Source: Branchipolynoe longqiensis (taxonomy: Eukaryota; Annelida; Polychaeta; Phyllodocida; Polynoidae). From it: a DNA stretch of 64,000 nt. The stretch lies in contig CM059192.1 of the NCBI GenBank assembly GCA_030323885.1, forward strand, positions 62,551,593 to 62,615,592. Reading direction: 5' to 3'. Positions 22,903 to 32,624 of the stretch are shown one piece after another. A program made the position numbers and the translations under genes. The notes under the pieces were generated by a model. That model saw only the letters and a program-made list of their open reading frames with translations, had not been told where the DNA came from and made no database searches. Every line of letters starts with the position of its first letter. The stretch's first letter is position 1.

Positions 22903-23733
22903 AATCAGAGAGAGGGAGCTAGTGCATCAGCAGTGCAAGTCAGGTAGGCAGTGATGGCCAGAGCCTGGACAGCGGGTGAGGACCTGTGCTGCGCGCCACC
23001 TAGCGGTTAGAACCCTTACTACCGGTGGAACCACGCACAGTGGAGCCATCTAGCTATCCCTACACTTGTATACATGGGTGTATATACAGAGTATACGTTA
23101 GACATACATACGTTAGACAAATGTTGTTCATACGTAGCACTACATTGACCTACATCAGTCAGACGGAGAGCCAGCGGAAATGTACAGACCGCGTATTGAC
23201 AATGTATTGACAACGTATGGATAACATATGTTTAAAGTATGTATCATATACGTTTTGCATTTCTCCACCATGTCTTGTCGTATGTAACGTATAAGGCATA
23301 CTTCTGGCAATCAAATTACTATATAACGTTCACCGGCGTTCTGCGAGCGTACCATGAGCGTATTGCAAGTGTTTTTTGCCAGGAGGCACGTTAGCCATAC
23401 GTTGGCCATATGTTGGCCATACGCTCTGCTACGTTATATGATAGGCTGTCATACGCTGACACATGCTAGCAATAGGTCGGACATATGTTCTGCATACTTT
23501 CATCATATGTTCAGCACATTGTGTATACGGTATGTATATGCTACACATACGATGGCCATACCCTAGCAATAGGTCGGACATACCTTCTGCATATGTTCAT
23601 TACGTTGTGTATATGGTATGCATACATCCAATTTTGCCACCCTCGCCGAAAAGTTTGATGCATCTCAACGTTTGAAAGTAATTTTAGCTGTTGTCCACGC
23701 GCTTGCGCGATGTGTCATAATGTGACAGGGCCA

Positions 23734-23786
23734 TTAAGGCCAAAATCAGGACAACACAATAAGGCCGAAATCAGGCCCACAGCCAT
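23734..23786. repeat. 25-bp tandem array, right part
   Basis: Two diverged units (GGCCAAAATCAGGACAACAC, then GGCCGAAATCAGGCCCACAG) match the right edge of the array at 15215-16144. They continue it after the TTA that ends the M1 MITE. Confidence 0.8.
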
Positions 23787-24316
23787 CGTCACTGGAGTTG
23801 ACGACACGGTCCTGCAGTTCACCTGCTAAAATAACAAATTCTATTATTATCATGCAGTAGAATGTAGATTCTTATGGTAAGATAATGGACAGCGGCCAGC
23901 TTCGGTCAAGCTTAGGTCATTTGTGTACAGTTGTTTTTATGGTGGATATAAATACCTGCTGGTCCTTCGTGGCCCTTATCTTCCCACAAATAATCTACAT
24001 TCTGCTGCATGATAATGGAAAAATGTTGTGTTATGATGGTAAGTAGGCCATGAGGGCCAGCCACTTCTTTGTATTATTGCTGTGTCTCTCTAATCAGTTT
24101 TCACTTTCTCATAATTAATATATTGTTGCGTCAATGCTTTTTATTTTTGTCATAGCTTTTTAAAACAGTTGTGAAACTCTAGCCCATTTCTATACATGCG
24201 TGTGGAGTCATCTCCCCACCTATTGTCTGTTTTACCTTAGAACTAGAGAAGAGATGGAATTCCAACTACCACGTGAGTCTCACTGCCTCGATACAAAGAG
24301 TTTGTGACTGCAGGTT
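23787..24316. other. Unassigned spacer
   Basis: No coding region, tRNA or paired repeats are supported. A weak inverted pair, ATTCTA(T/C)ATT-type around 23836-23870 and TAATCTACATTCTGC around 23990-24010, is too short to call. Confidence 0.3.
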
Positions 24317-24990
24317 GCAGGTATAGCAATACCTCAGGGAGTTTGACGCCCCTGCCTTGCAGAGTTGTAAACCACTGCCTTGTGGTACAGGTCCTTGGCA
24401 GAACCGAAGGCTAAGGGAGCAAACCCTAAACAGAAAACCATGTCACTGTGCAGCATTAAGGGCGGTTGATGTATGGAACTCCCAACATCTCCCGACCAGC
24501 CACTGCAGGGACAAATAGTTTTGCGCCTGTCTTGACATGTTCTTGCCGGTGTGAAACCTCTATTTGCTCCCCGAGAGAGTGCCGCTGGTAACTTGCAAAA
24601 GCCAGCAGCACTTCAACACTTTTGCAGGCAGCTTTCATGAACTGTAACCTGGCAGGACAAAGTGACGAATAAGGAAATACTCGAACGGATGGGGCTGCCC
24701 TCTATGGAAGATCTTCTGATCAAAAAGAATCTCCGGTGGACTGGACACCTCATGAGGATGTCATCAGACAGGCTACCAAAGCAGATCCTCTATTCTCAAC
24801 TATCTTCTGGCTACAGAAAGAGAGGGCGCCCCCGTCTCCAGTTCAGGGATACCATCAAGAGAAACCTGAAGCTGAGAGACATTAAGACTGACTCATGGAC
24901 GCAACTCTCACAGCAGAGCTAAATGGAGAGCGGCAGTCAAGTAATGAAAGCAGTCTTTGTCGCATCGCGACCGACAGCATGATGATGATG
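24317..24990 (+). mobile_element. SINE-like body joined to a LINE 3' end (long form)
   Basis: Bases 24317-24643 match the body at 55677-56000, and 24943-24985 match the shared tail, which ends in GATGATGATG. Between them this copy has ~300 extra bases of LINE coding sequence that the other copy lacks. The extra segment is bounded by ATGA on both sides. The short copy may thus be a deletion derivative with a SINE-like size. Confidence 0.75.
24641..24922 (+). pseudogene. LINE endonuclease-RT protein, C-terminal end
   Basis: From ~24645 the plus frame reads TWQDKVTNKEILERMGLPS, then IKKNLRWTGHLMRMSSDRLP, KQILYSQLSSGYRKRGRP and SWTQLSQQS before a TAA. This is the usual C-terminal end of animal LINE polymerases with an RW-x-GH-x-x-RM motif followed by a GRPR segment. 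The rest of the polymerase is absent. No stop lies within this end. Confidence 0.8.
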
Positions 24991-25097
24991 TGACTGCAAA
25001 ATTTCAGGCGAGAGTTTGCGTTCTTCACTTCCACTCGTCTCGATCCACTTGTCACCACTATATTGTGTGACCAAGATTCTCTAATTTAGTAATAATA

Positions 25098-25428
25098 CTA
25101 TCCTTCGGTAGATCTTCACCAAGCTTTGCAGATATGTACATAAATATATATTGAACATGTCAATACAGTTGTAAAAGGTTTTACTTGTATCCTCCAAGAA
25201 AGATTTTGATATTGAAAATTATCCTCATCTTCTCAAACTGTCACTTAGTGTGCTGCACGCTCCGCGGAGCGAATATACCTTTTTCCATGGCTAAAACCTA
25301 ATAATATCCTTCAATAGATTTTCACTAAACTTTGATAATATGTATATAAATATACATTAATTTTTTTTAAAAGCTTTAAAGGTTTTTGCTTGCTTTCCTC
25401 AAGAAGAATTTTGATGGGGGAAATTCTA
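25098..25428. repeat. Diverged direct duplication, ~115-130 bp
   Basis: 25098-25210 and 25312-25428 share a pattern: ATCCTTC, (A/G)AT(C/T)TTCAC, A-CTTTG, ATATGTA, ATAAATATA, then a GGTTTT-CTTG stretch and AAGAA-ATTTTGAT. They are clearly related but much diverged. No gene content. Confidence 0.5.
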
Positions 25429-25870
25429 TTCAACTTCAAAATATTACAACATTCTTAATTCCTTTCCCACATCAACAATTCAAAAAGGACATTGTAGGGG
25501 AACGTGTGATCTACATCATGAGTGTGGTTGTAGATGGGGAATATATAAAAATATACCTATGAAAAGGCAGAAAACTGGGCAACTCTCTTCCTGATGCGCT
25601 CCACCGAGGCACAATAAATACGGCTGAAGCCGAGGTCACACTGGGATTGGCTTTCGCACTTACCTATTTTATGTAAACTTTTATTTCACATCTTAGCATT
25701 ATTCAGGTTAATTCATTTCAATGCAAAGTTTTGAAATCAGAAATACCGACTTGACCAATATTATAATACAAGGTGCAACTCAATTTATTGGTTGTATGAA
25801 GTAGATATGATACCACTTGAAAGGATCCAGGATTAAGTCTATATCAACAAGAATATTGTGCATTAAATTA

Positions 25871-25937
25871 GTAACAGGGAATCGAACCCCAGCTGCAGTG
25901 GTGAGAGCACCGAATGCTAATAACTAGACCCCCTGGA
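25871..25937 (-). pseudogene. tRNA-Glu(CTC)-like pseudogene or SINE head
   Basis: The minus strand follows tRNA-Glu closely: GGGGGTCTAGTTATTAGCAT (D-arm region), TTCGGTGCTCTCACCACTG (anticodon arm with CTC in a seven-base loop), then GGGTTCGATTCCC (T-arm). The acceptor stem does not close, since the 3' strand is TGTTACTA, and the D-loop is changed. A working tRNA is unlikely. Confidence 0.65.
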
Positions 25938-26330
25938 AAGAATGACTGTCTGTGATTGAACAATTTTAGCAATAGTTCAATACACAGAGTAACTGTGAGA
26001 ATAACCACTCCGATTAATTTGCTTGAGAGGGTTTATGCTTACATCAAATTGTTCGATTTTGTCGAAAATAACAAAAATGCAAGCGCTTTGTGTTGCTGTG
26101 TAGGCCCTACTGTAAAACAAACCAACATATGCATTTGTTTTACTTTTGATGCAAAACAACTGCATATGTCCATTGGTTTTACCATAGAAATAGAAGCGAA
26201 CCGAAAATAAACTACCAAAGTCCTCGTTGCGCATGCACAGCACAACCTAGGCCTGAAAGATTTGAAGTTGGCATTCCATCTGTTCTCTAGTTCTATGGTT
26301 TTACTTGGATAAATATTTCCTTATGACTCT

Positions 26331-26680
26331 TTACTGTCCCTCTGGGTTCCACAATCTTTGTATTAAGTTGGTGGTTGTGCTGTTGTTCACTAAGGGTCGG
26401 TTGTAAATCCTCTGAAAGGTCCCTTCCCTTGAACATCTAGCAGCCATCAGCATTGTGGCCAGTGGTACTTCTCCCCTGACCACTGCATTGGTCACAGCAT
26501 GTCGGCAGGAGTATGATGTGAACTGCTCCATTTTCACTCCCACCTCCGCCAAGGTCATCCTGTCTAGAGATTCTTGCTTGTACATGTGGTTTTCTAGATG
26601 TCACGAATACCGCTGGTTGTGGGTTGTCCAGTTCCTCCCTTCCCAGATAGGCCTTGAGGTGCCCATATTTGCCCAATTCT
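26331..26680 (-). pseudogene. Tyrosine recombinase C-terminal remnant (second DIRS-like lineage)
   Basis: Minus-strand frames give YLGREELDNPQPAVFVTSRK (26676-26437), then, one frame over, FTSYSCRHAVTNAVVRGEVP and REGTFQRIYNRPL (26585-26331). This resembles the H-S-T-R-A-A and F-x-x-F-Y-x-x-P boxes of recombinases from DIRS/PAT-like elements. The box reads Y-S-C-R, so the histidine is replaced by tyrosine while the arginine remains. The final nucleophile-type tyrosine is present in RIYNRP. There is a frameshift between the halves. It is distinct from the recombinases at 17 kb and 49 kb. Confidence 0.65.
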
Positions 26681-26790
26681 TTAACCTAAAATTCTTCAAA
26701 TCTGCGTATCAGTGTGTATATTATTGTGCATGCCTCTCGTTTCCACACAAAGTCTCTGCTCATTAGGCTCAGTGCTTGTAGTCTGTGACC

Positions 26791-26995
26791 TGTTGTTGTT
26801 GTAAATATAGTTTATTCATTGAATAAAGTCTTTTGTCAGCGTCGTGGCACTGGTCTTCCAGCCATGTGACAATACAGTTATTTACAATATATGCATATGT
26901 AGTCTGATATTGTCATCACCAGCTAGCCCAAATCAGCTGAAATAACAATATCAAACATTCAATGGTATAGTTTGACAAGTCACATATAAAAATAG
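26791..26995. repeat. Dispersed repeat R1, copy 2
   Basis: Same family and orientation as 877-1100, starting with TTG triplets and TAAATATAGTTTATTCATTG; the copies drift apart after ~26980. A few point differences are visible, for example CGTGG here against CGCGG in copy 1. Confidence 0.7.
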
Positions 26996-26999
26996 CAGA

Positions 27000-28154
27000 G
27001 AAATAAACACATCGTTGTGCTGTTTAATGTGCCTGTGTCTAGTTTGTGCGTGGCACCCCAGCCTTGTAGCTAATCGAGAAACAGTCTCAGATCCCACATG
27101 ATTGTATGCGTAGGCACACCGAGTTTGAGATTACCAATCCCTTCCAGTAATCTGGACATTACTAACAGGTGCTCTCCAAGTGGATTCCATCACTCTAAGA
27201 AAGGGAGAGGAGTAGCAATCTTGCTGTATTGTTTGTATTATGCACCGCCCAAATAAATGGATTGTGTAGATAAGCCACGCCCTCCTACGGCATGGTGATT
27301 CCCTCACTATAAGCCTTCATGGCTAGTCAGTGGGTCTGTACTCTCTTTACGTACTGCCATGGCTTCAAACATGCTTTTTAGAGTTCCATTGCCTGCAGTG
27401 ACATTTTGTCTGTCAGTGGGATTTCCTTTCATTTCGCTGGTAACCATCTGGCATCCGGCGAGGCTCTTTACTAATGGGTACCATGGTTGTGCTAGCCATT
27501 CCGAGGCTATCAGTTCTCCCTCAGGTCGTTGCTACAGTATCTCCAGTAGTACTATCGACAGGCAGCTGAAAGGTGGGAAGAACTATCCATTAATCCCTAC
27601 ACAGCTCAAGGATAGTGGATGTGTTCACATCGCCTGCTTCTCATGCTCTCTGCATTTGTACTGATCTACTTACTCTGCGGTTATCTTTGGAAGCAAAAGT
27701 TTCTAGTGTAAGTGTCCCTTGCTCGAATTTGAGCAATTCCTCACATTCTCCCTCCGGACATCGTCTCAATCCACTTGAGGTTCTCAGTATTGATTCTAAA
27801 CACCAGAAACTAGTTATTTTACTGGCCCAACACCTTATTGAACTGCCTGGACTCCCCCCCCCCCCCACCCCCCCACCGAGGTGCAAGCACCCACCTAGTG
27901 TGACGTGCTGGGGTACCCACCGGAGCCCCCAGGCTTCCCCTATAGGCAATTACTTACTTTGATAGGCCGCCAAGCAGCATGGTCCCCACACACTGGTAGT
28001 GCACGAAAATAGTGTGCCCCAGTAGTGTCACTGTTCCACCACATTACGTCCTGCATTCATGGTAGCTTATCCAAAAGTGACTGAAGCTTGACTTGGGTGA
28101 CATTTAGTAGTAGGTATTGGCATCAAAATATGCATAACGTGCAATATTTTGATT
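27000..28154. other. Unassigned, possibly transposon-derived
   Basis: A plus frame of 101 codons (27359-27664) and a shifted one to 27962 are open but match nothing I recognise. A TATAAG at ~27309 lies 50 bases before the first ATG. A C-rich run lies at 27856-27876. No splice-bounded exon or terminal repeats were found. Confidence 0.3.
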
Positions 28155-28339
28155 GTGTCGTGGGGGTGATGAAAATGGGAAATACCGTGCCTAGAGCGGG
28201 ACTCGAACCCGCATCTCTTTGCATTCCGGGCCAGTGTGCTAACCATTACACCACCTAGGCTCCCTGATATCAATACACTCCCCACGCCTACCTGTCTATG
28301 TGGTTACTTGCCTGAGAGGTCAGTGCAGACCACTACACT
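28155..28339 (-). mobile_element. tRNA-derived SINE, copy 1 of an exact duplicate
   Basis: On the minus strand the tRNA-like part reads GCCTAGGTGGTGTAATGGTT (acceptor and D-arm, A box) and GCGGGTTCGAGTCCCGC (T-arm, B box). Acceptor ends GCCTAGG and TCTAGGC pair. The anticodon arm is degenerate. The 185-bp unit is repeated base for base at 28475-28659. Confidence 0.75.
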
Positions 28340-28474
28340 CGTCCCCCTGGAATTGTAAGTCTTGTAATGCTTACAATTACATACATACAGGCAATGCACT
28401 AACACATACATACACAGGGTAGGTTCAACAACCATACAGCGCAAAGCTTGTACAGGATCCTGGTCACGGCACCA

Positions 28475-28659
28475 GTGTCGTGGGGGTGATGAAAATGGGA
28501 AATACCGTGCCTAGAGCGGGACTCGAACCCGCATCTCTTTGCATTCCGGGCCAGTGTGCTAACCATTACACCACCTAGGCTCCCTGATATCAATACACTC
28601 CCCACGCCTACCTGTCTATGTGGTTACTTGCCTGAGAGGTCAGTGCAGACCACTACACT
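28475..28659 (-). mobile_element. tRNA-derived SINE, copy 2
   Basis: Identical over 185 bp to the unit exactly 320 bp to the left, with unrelated sequence between them (28340-28474). Identity including both flanks of the tRNA-like part suggests a recent duplication rather than two old insertions. Confidence 0.75.
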
Positions 28660-30201
28660 TGCTTCTTGTAGCCATTGTAATTACAAGCCCAGATCCAAAA
28701 ACAGGAAGTCTATGTTTATTATCGCTTTTGAGATAATCAAGTTTAGGATTTAATATATAAAAATATGTTAACAATGCAATTAAAAATCTAAATTCGACCA
28801 AATATAATAAAAATGCAACCATGTGTGGGGAGTTCTGCTAACCAATTTCCACTGTACATATACAAAGGAATTTTATATGTTGATTGTTAAATCAATTAGT
28901 CAAGCACATATTGAATAAGACAATGTCAAAAAGTGCAATTTTTAACTAGAAAATCATTCTGCTTTGGCCAAAGAACTATTTTCAAAGCATGGTATTTTCA
29001 TGAAAAACTGCAACAAGACTGAATAGATTAATATATAACATAGTTTGCATATTCACAACAGTGAAATAACCTTTTTCATACCTCTATCTGTAGAGAATGA
29101 AAAGATATTTTCATCCAAAAATGTGAAAACGTGTAATTGTTTGCATTTAAACTGCATCTGCAAATGAAATATTTCAATTCTTCAATCTTTGAAAACTCAT
29201 TGCAGCTAAACCAAATTAATGATTTAAATAAATATTTTAATCTTCACTGTACCGAAAGCAATGATTGGATGTTCCTCAATGTTGACCCAATATTATATAT
29301 TCTGTGATATATCGTAATAGAGATCAATGTCGGATACTTGTTTCCATCATGTATGTGTATCACCATTGTGAAACTATTATGGACAGCAAAGTCCCAAGGA
29401 GGTTGGTCTCAATGCTCTCTCTTCAGTTCCTTGCACTGACTATCTCTATGGTAAGATTAGCACTATCTCTATGGTAAGATCAAATTGTCTATCCTAGAAA
29501 GTCTTATTATGTTTTAAACATTTTAAAATTCAATAGATGGTTTCAAAGTTAATAAATAATTTAAATTGCGGACTTGTCCCTGATTGTCTTGCTTAACCTA
29601 TGGCAAACTGCATATATGGATAGAAAGGTTAGGTCATTTTACTTCTCTTGGTATTATTCACAACATTCAATAATGTAGCACAGGGAAGCATGAGCCAATT
29701 AAAGATGGTTTCCAGTCAGAGTTGTTTTAATTATTTATTTACACCAGTGATGAGGGAATATGAATTAAATTATGTTGTTATGCAAACGGATTTGACCTAA
29801 GTCTAAACGTATTACTATATATCCAATCCAACAACATCAGATAGAACATATATAATTATTGATCTTCTAGAGGATCCAATTTCATGAAAGGTTATGAGCA
29901 GTGAATATTGATGAAAAAAGCACCATTCCTGGATTTTTTTCATTATGCTGCCGGTACCCACTAGTAGCAGCTGGCCCTCGTGCCCTTCTTATCATCATAA
30001 TGAGTATAGTGCAGGAGGAAGAGGCAGCCAAGATGGCACCCCTTGTCTGGCGCAACTGACAAGGGAATCACACTGATGCACGGTAGTCCGCTGGGCTAAA
30101 ATCCCAGAATCCCATGTATTCAAGGAGGGTTCTATGTCCCTTTTCATGGGGTGTTCGGGCACATTTCTCCTTCGACAAGCCCCTTGTATCACGATGCAAG
30201 T
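28660..30201. other. Unassigned AT-rich region
   Basis: Mostly AT-rich without supported genes. At 29440-29487 a 21-base unit ACTATCTCTATGGTAAGAT is present twice in tandem. The 29990-30190 part is less AT-rich and has a minus frame of 65 codons without a recognised domain. Confidence 0.35.
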
Positions 30202-30408
30202 AGTATAGCAGGGTTCGATTGAGCGTAAAATTCAGTAATCCTGGCTCTGAGAGAGTCCATTGACCTTACATGCCCCCTCTGAGAGAGTCCATTTACCTTA
30301 GATGACCCGTTCTGATAGCGACTCTCTCAGAGGGGGCATGTAAGGTCAATGGACTCTCTCATAACCAGGATTACGTAATGTTACGCTCAATCGAACCCTA
30401 CTATACTA
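30202..30408. mobile_element. Hairpin (fold-back) MITE
   Basis: Nearly the whole 207 bp is a single inverted repeat. The left arm begins AGTATAGCAGGGTTCGATTG and includes CCATTGACCTTACATGCCCC. The right arm carries the complement and ends AATCGAACCCTACTATACT. A short central loop (about 30277-30318) repeats part of the arm. No coding and no clear target duplication beyond TA-rich flanks. Confidence 0.7.
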
Positions 30409-30565
30409 CTGATGCACGTGTGTACTTAGTGTTGTTTTTATTTCTTAGTAATCTGTGTGAGTGTTACATATTTGACGTCACTTTACTACATAGCTTCACT
30501 CAGAAGGGTCATTCACCCTAAATGACTCTATACAGGTTCTGAGCCTCTATTAAGCAGGGAACTTA

Positions 30566-31663
30566 AAGCTGCATAGTCCGATGAAACATCAAATTTTCAA
30601 AACCAAAACAACCATCTAAAATTGATTCTACATATCTAACTTAAGGCCCTGTCACACTACGACGTGACTATGTCAGCGTAACCACAACGTGAAAATAATG
30701 ATATCACGTCGAAGTTATCGGCGTAATATGCAGATTGTGGACGTGAATGCCGCGCAGTTGACGTGAGCGTAACGTGAAAGTAACGTCGGTGTACGTCGTG
30801 ACGTTAGCGTAACGTGACAACGTTAGAGGGGAGGGGTAATTGGCGACGTGACCGGGCGTTAGTGTAACGTGAGCGTAACGTCGCCGTAACGGGTGCGACG
30901 TGGACGTAACGTGACCGTAACGCGACCGTAACGTGACCGTAACGTGACCGTAACGTGACCGTAACGTGACCGTAATGTGACCGTAACATGACCGTAACGT
31001 GACCGTAATGTGACCGTAACGTGACCGTAACATGACCGTAACGTGACCGTAACGTGACCGTAACGTGCAAAACGCTGCCCATACGTTGCTCCCACCCGGG
31101 CCGTCGGTCTGACGTGACATAACGTGACTCTAACGTCATTTACGTCTACCTAACGTCATTGTCACGTCATCCCGACGTAACGGCTTCACGTTGAGATACG
31201 TAGAAAGTTTTGAACAGGTTCAAAACCTCGACGCGCGCCGACGTAACACGACGTAACATGACGTAGCTCGACGTCACTCTAACGTCATTATGACGTCATC
31301 ATAACGTAACCCAACGTACGGCAACGTAATGCCGAAAAATCATCACGTTAGGCTCACGTTGGCTCGTTACGTCGTAGTGTGACAGGGGTATTAGATAATA
31401 ATGCACTTATTAAACATCTGTTGCCAAATAGACGGGAGTACTGCATACATATAATAGAACATGTTACTACTGAAGCCTATGGTGTCCGAGTTTTGACAAG
31501 CTTGCCTAAACTAATTCAACATATTTGCACTTTAAATATCTCAAAACGTAGTCATTTAAAATAAAAGTTGCTTCAAACTAAAGTAAGTAGTTCATGACAA
31601 TCAATTGCATATAGTTATTTCGGAAAAATAGCAGAAACTAAAAACGATTGGACTATGCAACTT
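30566..31663. mobile_element. MITE family M2, copy interrupted by M1
   Basis: Ends AAGCTGCATAGTCCGATGAA and GATTGGACTATGCAACTT, both flanked by TA (30564-30565 and 31664-31665). Its own sequence is 30566-30643 plus 31391-31663; the middle is the M1 copy at 30644-31390. The M2 parts match 17778-18067 and 52672-53012. Confidence 0.85.
30644..31390. mobile_element. MITE family M1, copy c, built of CGTAACGTGAC words
   Basis: Starts AGGCCCTGTCACACTACGAC and ends GTCGTAGTGTGACAGGGGTA, flanked by TTA (30641-30643 and 31391-31393). The centre (30900-31070) is a tandem run of the 11-bp word CGTAACGTGAC, about 16 copies. The arms are looser versions of the same word in both senses. The open frames across it (up to 138 codons, minus) are artefacts of the repeat. 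Confidence 0.9.
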
Positions 31664-31749
31664 TAATTAGTTAAAACTGTAATACCTGAAAACAATTATA
31701 TTCAATTATGATATCCCTAAACATGAACATCGTCCTGTTAGTTGACCTT

Positions 31750-32047
31750 AATAGACGGTGTAACATAGCAGTGAATATATGGAGACTGCTTCCTAACAGG
31801 TAGTTTGCCTTTTATAGTGGTTACAGCACATGTTTGGACCGTCCTACTTGTCCCATCTCTTCATTAGGACTGGCCTACCCAGGAACTATATAAGGAGCGT
31901 AGTCACACACTCTCAGCACTCTACTCCCAGATATCGAGGCGTCAACATCTCCAAGTCAGTTAGGCCTGAAACCTGATCTGGCTAGTTACAGTTTATGGGA
32001 TGGATTCAACTTGCTGAGCTTCTACAATATGGATCAATGGACATGAG
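31750..32047 (+). repeat. Solo LTR-like sequence of a Gypsy element
   Basis: Inferred from its right side: it ends at a sequence complementary to a tRNA 3' end (TGGTGACAGCGG...), the usual primer-binding site after a 5' LTR. Within it is an ACTATATAAGG box at ~31887, followed by a plausible transcription start region. The left border could not be fixed. Confidence 0.45.
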
Positions 32048-32117
32048 GAGGATTGGTGACAGCGGTTGGATATGAACCCACGCCCTCGAAAGGACTGGTG
32101 CCTCAAACCAGTTCATA
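32048..32117 (+). promoter_or_regulatory. Extended tRNA-Leu-like primer-binding site
   Basis: Plus strand reads TGGTGACAGCGGTTGG and then ATGAACCCACGCCCTCGAAAG, GGACTGGTGCCTCAAACCAG. This is the complement of a tRNA 3' half: CCA end, acceptor strand, T-arm, long variable arm, and an anticodon stem-loop whose loop would present GAG (Leu). A primer site needs only ~18 bases, but here ~60 bases of tRNA complement are kept. The match stops where the inverted gag fragment starts. Confidence 0.55.
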
Positions 32118-32126
32118 AGCTTTGAG

Positions 32127-32624
32127 AATAACAGCTTTGACCTTTTCATAATCTAAACTGTCTTGCAAGGGTAGTGCTGAATAAGCTTCCTGAGCCTTAC
32201 CTCTCAGAACACTTTGTAACATCAGTGCCCACTTATCATTTGGCCATTTCATATTTAGTGCCACCTTCTCAAAATGTTGAAAATAATTATCAACCTCCTT
32301 TTCATTGAATGGTGGAACTAATCAGATATCTCTACTAACATTACACATATTTTGCTGTATTGTCCTCTCAGAAGCAAGTTGGAGCTCCATTTCTTTGAGC
32401 TTGAGTTCTTTTTCAGCCTGAATTCTAGCCTGTTCATTTTCTTTTTGAGTCTGAATTAGGGCTAGTTCTCTTTCAGCCTGGATTCTAGCCAGTTCATTTT
32501 CTTTTTGAGCCTGATCATGTTCTTTTTTAGCCTGAATTTCCATTTGTTTGAGTGTGATCTCCCTTTCTGAAATTTCTTTACGGCCCCCTCCTGAAGGACC
32601 AAGAGGACTGAGTGTATATATCAT
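32127..32624 (-). pseudogene. Gypsy gag fragment with coiled coil
   Basis: Minus-strand frame from 32624 is a charged heptad-rich coiled coil with repeating K-E-x-E-x-A-R-I-Q-A-E units (residues ~20-85). It then reads SRDI, a TGA stop, and LVPPFNEKEVDNYFQHFEKV, WPNDKWALMLQSVLRGKAQE and YSALPLQDSLDYEKVK, ending AYELV. That second part is the capsid-like core found in many animal Gypsy gags. It is one in-frame nonsense codon away from continuity with the coiled coil, and is cut off at ~32127 against the tRNA-like sequence in opposite orientation. Confidence 0.8.

Larger units (their letters stand above)
16800..23030 (-). mobile_element. DIRS-type tyrosine-recombinase retrotransposon, interrupted
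   Basis: Minus-strand order is gag (22902-21842), reverse transcriptase (20422-19773), RNase H (19713-19152) and tyrosine recombinase (17772-16945), the DIRS order. DIRS elements use a recombinase instead of an integrase and leave no target duplication, which fits the absence of one here. Borders are approximate. Two later insertions split it: a Gypsy LTR element between gag and RT, and a MITE between RNase H and the recombinase. All four genes are broken. Confidence 0.8.
16536..23733. mobile_element. MITE family M1, copy a, split by a DIRS element
   Basis: Left tip TAGCCCTGTCACACTACAAC pairs with the right end, whose reverse complement starts TGGCCCTGTCACATTATGAC; both continue into an ACACATCGCGCAAG-like segment. 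TTA flanks both ends (16533-16535 and 23734-23736), a 3-bp duplication as in PIF/Harbinger-type elements. Only ~260 bases at the left and ~700 at the right belong to the MITE. The middle (~16.8-23.03 kb) is a DIRS element that jumped into it. The right part is built from ACGTTAGACATAC-like words. Confidence 0.75.

Noticed and set aside
30704..31139. 111-138-codon R/S/Y-rich frames
   Set aside because: They are translations of the 11-bp CGTAACGTGAC word array inside an M1 MITE.
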